This document shows positions 11,154 to 19,812 of a stretch of DNA of 34,001 nt, in pieces; within the stretch, counting starts at the first letter, position 1; every line of letters starts with the position of its first letter. The notes under the pieces are model-generated. The model did not search any database and was not told the DNA's origin. It saw only the letters and a list, made by a program, of their open reading frames with translations. The position numbers and the translations under genes are program-made. This stretch comes from Tieghemiomyces parasiticus (taxonomy: Eukaryota > Kickxellomycota > Dimargaritomycetes > Dimargaritales > Dimargaritaceae), in assembly GCA_027575765.1 (NCBI GenBank), contig JANBPT010000481.1, positions 1 to 34,001 of the forward strand. Reading direction: 5' to 3'.

Positions 11154-11872
11154 ACAGATTCAGCCCAGTTGGCTACATGCTCAAGGACTGGAGGAGCGTG
11201 CAGGTTAAGCTAGACCGTGGTCTACTTACCTCGCTGTAAAGAGGCATAGCGCCGGCTGAGGTATAGTCTGATAAACGCGAGGAAACTTTTGGAACCAGCT
11301 TGTTCACTTGAAATGCTTAGAGTCAGGCATAAATGTCGAAAGTTAAGTAAGTGGTTTAACGAGTGGACCCCGGGGCAAACACGGTCGTTGGACATTATAA
11401 CCGAAGGATGGTGGGCTTCTCGCTCCTAGGGTGCTGGGCCGCTGACTAATGCCGACATTCGACCCTCAGGGTGGTAGTGTCACTCCATTTTTTCCAGCCT
11501 CTTTGCTGACAACTCAGGTCGTGGTTGGCAAGGATCAAAGGACGGTGCGAATTACTATAATCACGTGATTAATAATTGAACAAAATGATGCATCCCCCCA
11601 CATCTTCCATAAGGACTCATCAGCCCAACGCCCGGGTGCCAGCTGAAGGGCCGTTATATCCGGAAATTAGCTAGGCCATACATTCGCACACTAGATATTG
11701 GAAAGGGTAGAATTCCTTGTCGTAATAAAAGATATAAAAAAAGGCAAGGAACGTAGTGTAGAAAACAATGGAAGGCTGCTTGCCAACCAGCGGCCGGGTT
11801 AAATGGGTAATTCTTAACGGCCCAACCGGGGCACTTTAGATATGCCATGACCCCCCCCTCTTTTCGCTAACT
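11154..11872. other. Tandem intergenic region between NC2-alpha and the WD40 gene
   Basis: It contains the 3' end of NC2-alpha and the promoter of the WD40 gene. It is AT-richer around 11540-11780 and has no open frame longer than about 65 codons. The only element that stands out is the palindromic E-box at 11559. No minus-strand AATAAA was seen for NC2-alpha. Confidence 0.5.
11559..11570. promoter_or_regulatory. Palindromic E-box AATCACGTGATT upstream of the WD40 gene
   Basis: A perfect 12-base palindrome with CACGTG at its centre lies about 400 bases upstream of the WD40 gene start (minus strand) and 300 bases past the NC2-alpha stop. TCACGTGA is the kind of site bound by bHLH factors such as Cbf1 (consensus RTCACRTG). 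The match is exact, but occupancy and function are inferred only. Confidence 0.35.
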
Positions 11873-13347
11873 CTATCCTGCACTCGGACCCCGGCCCCGA
11901 CCGCTAGCCATCGACCCAACGTCCGTGGCATTGGGATCCGGCTGGTGAGTGGCAGCCGCCTGTGGAGCGGGTGGATTAGCACCCGGCGGTGTCGGTGCAG
12001 GGTAGCCACCGGGCGCCTGCATGTAAGCATGCGGTGGATAGTAACCCGGGGGCATCGAATAGCCAGCTGTGGCGGGGTTGGAGTGGTGCATTAGGGAGGC
12101 CGGGTTGATGGAACCAGGGTACGAGGCTGTGGGCACGCTGTACATCGGGTAGGGCGGGGCCGCGCTGTTCATGGACCCGGTGGTATGCGGGGCCATCGGG
12201 TACGCCGGGTGGCCCGGGTAGTGCGCCATGGGCGCAGTGCCCTGGGGTAGGGTGTGCAGTGCCGGTGGTGGTGATTGGTGTAGAGACTGTGGGGGCAGGT
12301 GCGGTTGGTGGTGGCCCGATACCGACGACGGTGGTAGATGGCCGTAGGTCTGCGAGTAGGGCTGGTAGGGCTGTGGTGGCTGCTGGGGCAGCGACGGGTG
12401 CTGCAGTGGCTGGGGTGGCAGATGGTGCAGTTGTGGTTGCGGCTGCTGAGGATATGCATGAGCCGCAGCATCACCATCCATACCCGCTTCCGTCTTGACC
12501 ACGGCAGGATCGGCCGCCTGGTCCGTCGTAGCGGGTTTGGCCCCGCTAGGCGCGACGGGGTCTGTTTTCAATTCCGTTTCACCTTTCTTGGCGGGCGCAG
12601 GGCCGCCTTCGTCCTGGAGGTCCGGTACGGAGGCCACGACGTCCTTAAGGAAATCGAACTGCTCGTTGCCGTTAATCGTGCGTTTTCTGACATTGTGGTG
12701 GCGAGAGAGGAGGCCCGGAGCCAATACTATGTTAGATTAAAGGCGAAGCATGTCCCGCAACGAGCTACGGAACCTGCACACCAGCCAGATCACGAGATAT
12801 TCGAGTGCACTTACAAGTGAGCCGAGGACATGCGCTTGGCGCTCCGCAGCCGGGTCTCCTCACAGGACCGATCAATCAGCGACTGCATGAACATTTCGAC
12901 GGCCTTAGCTGAGTGTTCCACGATAAAACAAGGGGGGAGCAGTGGCATATCGTGGGTTAGCTAACGGTCTCTAAACCAAGTTAGCATTGCCTGGCAGGGG
13001 TCAAATGTATTGACGGGGTGAGTGCGTAAGACTCACCTACAAGCACCGGCGTGGCCTGGGCCATCTTGCCAACGTCCTCGTCCATCTGCATGATCTTCTT
13101 GATACGGGCCTGTTTATGATGAAGAAGGAGAAATGCCAGTTGTTAGTCACTTGGCTACAGAAGGCATGACGGCCCGGGCAACATCCTATGCTACTTGTAC
13201 GTGGCTTACACAGTCGTAGTCGGGTCCGCCAGCGATGGGAAAGACAACCGTCGGCGACACTTGGTGCATCTACCACGACGAGGGACTAACGGGTTACTAC
13301 GGGCGGTCACTTACCACGGGGAACTTGGTCTTGTGCTTCTTACGCAT
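11873..13347 (-). CDS. BUR6: Negative cofactor 2 alpha subunit (NC2-alpha/DRAP1/Bur6), 4 exons, 337 aa
   Basis: Exons 13347-13315, 13109-13037, 12908-12815 and 12686-11873. Introns are 205, 128 and 128 bases, all GT-AG, and the phases join cleanly. The first exon is only 11 codons (MRKKHKTKFPV). It joins ARIKKIMQMDEDVGKMA, the first helix of the histone fold; the fold runs on through VEMFMQSLIDRSCEE to about residue 67. NEQFDFLKDVVASVPD (74-89) is the signature that follows the fold in DRAP1. NC2-alpha pairs with NC2-beta (Dr1), binds TBP on DNA, blocks TFIIA/TFIIB entry and acts in the nucleus. Residues 95-337 form a Pro/Gln/His/Tyr-rich low-complexity tail ending in GRGRG. Human and yeast proteins are much shorter (about 205 and 142 aa). 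Identity of the histone fold is secure. Confidence 0.9.
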
Positions 13348-14561
13348 GGTGACGGTGATACTGTTGCTCGCAGGAGATGAGGCCGATGGCAGCAGATGTA
13401 GATTCGAAATTGGCGGTCAATGAGGCCCGCTACAACTGGCAGGTGGAGCTTCTTACACTCAGGGCCGTGGTTGAGGTGAGAGGGCGTGAACGGGATAGGT
13501 AGGGCTGATCGTATGGTGGCTGCCCTAGTTACCCATGAGGATGAGAAATGCCAGAGGGGATGGTAGAACAGGCGGCCGGGCTAGTCGTGACGCGAGGTAG
13601 GAAATCTAGATAGAGGCTAATGTGGCTACCGGCGGTGAGGCTTTAGATAGAATAGAACAAGGGGGTGGGAAATGGCGATTGAGCAAACACACAGGAGCGG
13701 TGATGAGGCCGCGCGCGGGAAGCAGGCTGCTTTAATAAAGATACCATCGGAACCCGCAGCGGATGGGAGGGCGGCGGAGTCTCTAGTAACAGCCCAGCCA
13801 GAGACACCCAGAGGACATGGTGGCAGCAGCCATGCCCTGGGCACACCTCCACACGGGCAGGAAAAAAGGCGCGTTGGGACAGGGAGTGTCCTCCGTCGGC
13901 AACAGGTTGAGCTTAGCACTGCATCTATAGCTATGGAAGGCCCTTAGGGACTGCGGGGACCCCAAGGTTTCAGTTATCAAGCGGGTCGGAGTCAACTGCG
14001 CCAGTAAACTGTGAAACCTCTTGGTAGTCTCTAGAGCAACCACCGAAGCTAATATGAGACCATTACTGTCCCTGCCAGGCTTGGCCTTGTCCTAGCCATC
14101 CATAAGCTGCCACAGGGCAGTCAAGCCAGCCCTCCTTCGTGCACGGTTAACCCACCTATGCGCATGCGTGAAAGTCGCTAGGAGGTGTCGAATGAACCTG
14201 ACAAGTTGCTGGCTCCCTCCCAATAACATCCGTGGAGAGACGAAGGCGAGGCACTTGAAAGTCAAATCGCCCGTCGCCAAACGTGGGAGCAGGTATGCCT
14301 GTGTGGCCTTCAGTCGCCTTTGAGTACGGCGGAGGGCCGAAGGGGTGCGTGATTTGGTGGCCTAAGGCAAGTTATACATGGCAAAGCCATGAGCTACTGC
14401 CCACCAAACTACTAATAATAAAGAAGGACTGCGTTCCAATCGCATTCTCCATACTCGTCCCGCTTTCCACTGACCTACTCTCATCTGCGCATCCGCCCAC
14501 CTTACTGTAACTGACGAACCCCTCCGTGCCGCAAATAACTGGCCGGCTTCGTCTTCATCGA
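13348..14561. promoter_or_regulatory. Divergent promoter region of NC2-alpha and the Rad60-like gene
   Basis: The two genes are transcribed away from each other from this 1.2-kb region. Open frames inside it (for example 91 codons at 13672) have no recognisable features. A CCAAT box occurs at 14436-14440, about 120 bases before the Rad60-like ATG. No clear TATA box was found for either gene. The size leaves room for separate 5' untranslated regions as well as shared control elements. Confidence 0.4.
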
Positions 14562-16479
14562 ATGTCTTCCAGCGACGAAGCGATCCCGCGTCCACGACGG
14601 GTCCAACCTAAACCCAAACGTCGGCCTCGCCCTACAGCTACGAGCACGGACAGCAATGGCACGTCTGCGGCCGCCAGCGCCGGTCCAGTCGCCTCGGGCC
14701 CTGATGACTTCTTTCGGCGAGATACAAGCAACGTCTTGGCCCGCATCGCGCAATCCCTTAGTTCGAATCAACCGAGCCCCGTCACGAAGGAAGGGCAACA
14801 ACCCAGGGCGGAAAAGTCGGCCGTCTCAGCAGGACCTACCCAGCACCGCCGCAGCCGCTCGAATAACAGTAACCTGTCCTCACCCGAGCAGGCCGCCAAA
14901 CAGCTCGCAGGCCGGACAAGTTACAATATTAGCGACGAAGATAGCGCCCCGGAGTCCAAAGGTGACCGAAGCCCGCCGGCGCTGGAGCGGGTCCGGACTC
15001 GCTCTCGTGAGGTATCACTTTCGCCGCCACCCGAAGAACTGGCACTGCATTACCCGTACGACGAACCCTTGTCAACCACCTCGCCGCTCTTTTCCACCAC
15101 CTTGCGGTCACCCAGTACTGCAACGACCTATGCCGACCTACCAGACCCAAGCCTCGACCCCGACTTGGCCGCCATCGCGACCAATTTTGCCCGGCATTCC
15201 AGTGCCGGGCCCGACGGCCTCCTCTCACCGCGGCGCGATGCCCCCGAACCATCCCACCATATTCCGTTAGTAGTTTTAGACAGCGACGAGGAACAGGACC
15301 ACGGTCACCGAGACCCATCGTTACCATTGGCATCCTCGCTACCGCCCGCCGCAACCTACACCATCCACGTCACCATGGTCCCATGTATCTCCTTTCTGGC
15401 GTGTTCGGATCTGGATGCAGATCCCGTGTACGATACCCAGTACGTCTCGCAGGCCTACCATGTTACGTCAACCGAGACTCTGCAGGCGCTCTTCGAGACG
15501 TACTGCTCGACGGTACTCCGGATGCCCCGGCATAGCCTGGTCATGGCGTATAACGATACCCGCGTGTTCGATAATGCGACGCCCGCTGGATTGGGATTAC
15601 ACGGCGCGGTTGAAATTTGTAAGTTCTCAAGCCCAAGGGTGTCGTGATTATATTAGGCCAACGTTCTGATGAGGTGCGTTTGAACCCGAACGATCGGAAT
15701 AATTAATCACGTGCTACCCATCTCACCAAATGTTTGGGGCATCACCCTTTCTTTCACCCTTCGCATCATCATCATGTTTTTATTTTCATTTAAGACTGTT
15801 ACATGCGTCATACCTTTGAGGAGAATCGGCTCCGACAGGAGCACCGCCGGCAGGCCGCCCAACAGGAACGGGCCGAAGAGGAACGCCTACAGGCCTTATA
15901 CGCAAAGAAGCGACCAGCATCGAGTCGGACCGAGGACGGCGCTACCGTAGATGGCCCGAGCGGGGCGAACGGTGGCCAGAGTAACGATAGCGACGAAGGG
16001 GCCGTCACGAATAGCGAAACCGACGACGAGGAAGAGGAGAGCAGCGGATTCGTCCGTATCAAGCTACGCGGCAAGGATGGGGTCGATGTCAAGGTCAAAG
16101 TACCCATCGTAAGTGAACTGCCCCCCCCCCTGTTGTCCATTATTTGATACACGACAGAGTCTACGTACAAAAGCTACCTGCAAAGATCAGTAATGAATGA
16201 ACTTTGAGGTCCCACGCTAACCCCTTGACCTTGTTCTCCCCTCCTTTTCACGGGAACCTATTCACCACACATTTTCCCTCCCTTTCGCACGCACTTCACC
16301 TACCCCAGGCCACTACAACCCAGACGCTCGTAGCCCAGTACTGCCGCCGGAAAAAACTCGACCCGACCACCCAGCGAGTCCAGCTGGAATTCGAAGGCGA
16401 AATTTTGGACGGTTCCACTACCGTTGAAGATCTGGACCTGGAAGACGGCGACCAGATTTCTGTGGTTATCCGGCCGTAA
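14562..16479 (+). CDS. rad60: Rad60/Esc2/NIP45-type protein with tandem SUMO-like domains, 3 exons, 513 aa
   Basis: Exons 14562-15618, 15795-16108 and 16309-16479; introns of 176 and 200 bases are GT-AG and phases agree. ATG 14562 is the first in-frame ATG. Residues 1-260 are basic then Ser/Pro-rich and disordered, with a probable SUMO-interacting motif LVVLDSDEE at 236-244. A first, weak SUMO-like domain spans about 266-354. A charged helical linker (about 360-391) and an acidic stretch (about 416-436) follow. The second SUMO-like domain, 438-513, is the clear one, with FEGEILDG and VEDLDLEDGDQISVVI. It ends RP, without the diglycine of true SUMO. Fission yeast Rad60 and budding yeast Esc2 act in the nucleus in replication-fork repair and SUMO control, through contact with the SUMO E2. 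Family assignment is strong; exact role is inferred. Confidence 0.85.
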
Positions 16480-16767
16480 CCCTTATACTTTGTTAGCTGA
16501 ACGTCGCTCCCAGCCCGTGGTAGCGGTACTGGGATATAAATCCCCACACGAGTTGGGAACTGTGGCGATGCCCCGCAATGCCGTAGATGGGAGCTCGACC
16601 CCTGTGGCGTCGCTAGCGGCCTCCACTGTAGGAATATTGTTTTGCCACTTCACCCTCCTTTCTCCCTTCCCTTCCCCCTCCCTTTGTTTTCCCAACGTGA
16701 CCAAATCCAGGCATAGGTGTCGTTAATGGATAAAGGGTAAGAAGGTGTAATGAGAAAAACGCACGTC

Positions 16768-16773
16768 AATAAA
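16768..16773 (+). terminator. Polyadenylation signal AATAAA after the Rad60-like gene
   Basis: AATAAA lies 289 bases downstream of the stop at 16477-16479 and is the first such hexamer on this strand. It is a plausible 3' end signal for the Rad60-like transcript. Confidence 0.35.
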
Positions 16774-17442
16774 CGCCTCCAAAGCCTCTGATATGACGAC
16801 CGGCCCCGCTGTGCACTAGAGTCGGGTGTAGACAGGGATATCTATCTAACAAGGTCAGAAGCCAAGGTCACGGGCTCACCTGCGGCTACATTGAGTCAAA
16901 GTGCTGGGCCGTTTTCCGTATCGCCGTGATGGAAAGGTGAGAAAGAGACGATGCCTAGCGCCGTGCCTCCAATGGTGCGGCCATCTTAACCATCACGAGT
17001 TACCTGAGATACACTTCACCTTCAGCCACGACCTTTTCCTGGGTTGTCATTTCCGGCTCTATTAAGCCTTGTTCTTTTTAGAGGATATATTCTCGCAGAT
17101 ACGGACGAGGGAAAAGATCCACACACATGTTTCAAACCTCCTCCCTCCTCTCTCTCCACCCCGCCCTATTTGGCCGAATGGAAAGTGGTTGTCGCTTTCC
17201 TCCTTGGCCCTCCCCTGGCGCCAATTCTCCGCTGGTAATGACCAGGACAAGCCCAACGATTCGGGCCCGTCCCCTTGGACACTTGTACTTGTGAAGAATA
17301 CCAAATATCTTTTAGGAACCGTTTACTGGTTTGACCTGATTGTCAAGCTGCTGGTACCAGGTGGAGGATAGTAATCTTTGGTTCATTAGAATAGGAAAAT
17401 ACATTGTCTGGTGTGCAGCAAGACGACATGACCAGACTGCCA

Positions 17443-17466
17443 ATATATATATATATATATATATAT
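17443..17466. repeat. (AT)12 microsatellite
   Basis: Twelve uninterrupted AT units lie 120-143 bases downstream of the SH3 gene stop codon. On the gene strand this reads as a TATATA-type run, which resembles yeast 3'-end efficiency elements. It may simply be a polymorphic repeat. Confidence 0.9.
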
Positions 17467-17585
17467 TAACGTTTAAAATAAAAGCAAAGGCAGGTTAAAG
17501 GTGTACAAGGAGGTTATGAGAAGTCCCGAAAGGCCGTGAAGAACCTTGGGCTGCATGTAACCAAGGTCGGAAAAACCGGCCTCTC

Positions 17586-18833
17586 TTACTCAATACAAGG
17601 CAGCGGGAACACGCCCTTGGCGCGATCGCGAGACAGGTTGATACCGAGGGCCCACCCATCGTCATACTTCTGGAGGAGAGCAAGGTGGTCGCCCACGGCG
17701 ATGGCCAGCTCGTCCGACATTTGCGGGTCGTAGCTGAGAAGGGCCTCGTAGGTACCCATGATTTCCACAACCTCGTCTTCCTCCTCTTCGGTAGTCACAG
17801 GAGCCTTCTCGTCGTGGACGGCTACCGGAGCTTTGTTGGCCACGGTCGGTTCCGCGGAGGAGATAACCTCAAAATTTTGAGCTGCACCTGGGGAAGCCAA
17901 TGATGGGAGTGTTTGCAGAACGGACTCAGCGGGAGAGAGGGTTTCCGCTTGGGGGGTTGGGATTTTCTTGGGACCGCGACCACGGCGAATCGAGGTGGAG
18001 CGGACCGACGGGGCCCGACGCGCCAGGGTGGACGCGGAGGGGACGGCGGCAGCAGTCGTGGCCAGGGTTGAGGCGGCAGTTGGATAGGCGGGACTTCGCG
18101 GCTCGGACTCAGCAAAGGAATTACGTGAGGATCCACAGGCAGCCACGGGGGCATAGTACATCGGGGGCGGGTTATTAACGGCCGATAGGTCGTCCTGGCG
18201 GCTGACGCGCGGAGTGGGCCGAGAAGAGGATGATACCGAATGGTAGCCGAGTTGCGGGTGCCGTATGGTAGCAAACTGCATGATGTGGGGATCCTCAATG
18301 ATGGTCGAGTCGCGTGAAAAGTTGAGACTTTCACGCGGGGTCGACTGGCTATTGTAGTCCGGGGGTGACTGGGTCCGGCTGCCGTGCCGCTGGGCGTTAT
18401 AGGAATAGAAATGGACGGGTGGCGGCGGATACTTTTCGGTAAGGCTGCCGAGGTTGGAAACGGTGGTAGCCCGGCTTTGAAACGATAGGATAGGGGTACT
18501 GAGACGGCGGCCGCCAGTCTGAAGGGTGTCGCGGCGGGCCCGCGACCTTTCCCGCGCGGTAGTGGCCATGGAGGTGTCAGCGAAAGAGTTATCCCATTCC
18601 GTGGTGTCCGGATTGTTGACCGCGAGCCCCTTTTCACGGGCAGCTTTCTTGACTCCACGGTAAACAAAAATACCGACCAGGGCGGCGATAACGAGCACAC
18701 ACACCACGATGACCACAACGATAATGATGGTAGTCGAACTGGTACCCCCGCCGTCCTGGGGGTCCACGGCGTACGAAGCCTGCTCCCGGCGGTACAGGTC
18801 AACCAAAGTGTGGTAGACGTCGGCCACCGCCAT
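17586..18833 (-). CDS. Single-pass membrane protein with C-terminal SH3 domain, 415 aa
   Basis: One uninterrupted frame from ATG 18833 to the stop at 17586. An in-frame TAG sits only eight codons upstream, which supports this start. There is no signal peptide. A very hydrophobic Ile/Val-rich segment at about 35-58 is followed by RGVKKAAREK, so the positive-inside rule puts the N-terminal 34 residues outside and the rest in the cytosol. Residues 60-345 are Ser/Thr/Pro-rich and disordered, with proline clusters PPPP and PPPMYY. An acidic TEEEEDE patch precedes an SH3 domain at about 361-415, with the ALLSYDP start, DDGWALG core and GVFPLPCIE end. The layout resembles yeast Fus1-type proteins, but no specific orthologue is claimed. 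A role in cortical or membrane-proximal signalling, perhaps binding proline-rich partners, is inference. Confidence 0.85.
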   Translation of the reverse strand: MAVADVYHTLVDLYRREQASYAVDPQDGGGTSSTTIIIVVVIVVCVLVIAALVGIFVYRGVKKAAREKGLAVNNPDTTEWDNSFADTSMATTARERSRARRDTLQTGGRRLSTPILSFQSRATTVSNLGSLTEKYPPPPVHFYSYNAQRHGSRTQSPPDYNSQSTPRESLNFSRDSTIIEDPHIMQFATIRHPQLGYHSVSSSSRPTPRVSRQDDLSAVNNPPPMYYAPVAACGSSRNSFAESEPRSPAYPTAASTLATTAAAVPSASTLARRAPSVRSTSIRRGRGPKKIPTPQAETLSPAESVLQTLPSLASPGAAQNFEVISSAEPTVANKAPVAVHDEKAPVTTEEEEDEVVEIMGTYEALLSYDPQMSDELAIAVGDHLALLQKYDDGWALGINLSRDRAKGVFPLPCIE

Positions 18834-19792
18834 GGTGTACCGAGACAGGAGGAACTAGACTAGTGTACGACTGGTTAAGGTATCGAAAGCACTAAAAATT
18901 AAAATGCCGAGTGGAGGCCAAGGTGGGACACGGGTGCCTCGACAATGGCCCAGCCGAGTAAACTAGTTCAGGAACCGTGCTTCGACGAGGGAGGGGACGT
19001 TGAATGGGAATTAAAGGCAAACGAATATGCTGGCGGAAGGGAGTACTGTGTGGGCTAGTGCTTATGGATGTGCGTCTAAGTTAAATGTGTTCCTGGCTGC
19101 AGGAGGGGGGGAGAGGCCACAGCCCGGGGTTTAAACAGCAGGGACGGTATACAACCAGTGGTGGAGGAGGCCGGAGCACGGTGTGGGGAAGGCCGGCTGT
19201 GGGGCTGGAAATAGAGCTGAAGGGTGTGGTGTTTTAGGGGGCGGAGGCGTGGATCGGTGTGAAAATGGCGAGTGGCTGGGAAAGAAACCAATAGTGGGGC
19301 TTGAGCAAGTGAAGATGAGAGGTGGGTGAGGGTGCAGGACAGCGTATACACTCACACTCCAGAAATCCCAGATGAGAAAAAACCAAACAAAGGGTGCACT
19401 CCTGACGAACCCTTCACAATTGCTCGACGGAAGGTAGACGTCCCGGAGAGAGGCCGCCCGTGAAATAAAGTATGGCAGGTTAGAAGTACGGGGTAAGCGG
19501 GGAAGGCTGGGGAAGACGGGTTGGTGGCGCAGGATGGGCAAGTAGGTGTGGAAAACTCGAGTCAGAGAAAGGACGAGAAGGCGGGAAGGCGAGGAGAAGA
19601 ATGCAGGAAAGGTGACAGCCCCTAAGTCACGTAAGTCGGCGGAGGATCAGTTAAGCGTAGGACGGGAAGCGGAGAAAGCAGGCCAATGGGGTATCACCCG
19701 AAGGTAACGGTCATTCAGCGCGGCGGCATGGGACAACGTACTACACATAATGGTTAAATATAGATCTAATGGGTCCGAGCGCGGGCGTGGTA

Positions 19793-19812
19793 CGTATATA
19801 TACATATATATA
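19793..19812. repeat. Interrupted (TA)n microsatellite
   Basis: The run GTATATATACATATATATAT is an imperfect TA repeat broken by one C. It lies almost 1 kb upstream of the SH3 gene start. It is shorter and less regular than the AT run at 17443, and no function is evident. Confidence 0.7.

Larger units (their letters stand above)
16480..17585. other. Convergent intergenic region between the Rad60-like and SH3 genes
   Basis: It contains the 3' flanks of two converging genes. Frames are short and unremarkable. It holds the AATAAA at 16768 and the AT microsatellite at 17443-17466, the latter about 120 bases past the SH3 gene stop. No RNA gene was recognised. Confidence 0.5.

Noticed and set aside
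13672..13947. 91-codon plus-strand frame between NC2-alpha and the Rad60-like gene
   Set aside because: It is in a divergent promoter region, has a biased, low-information composition and no motif. It is unlikely to be coding.
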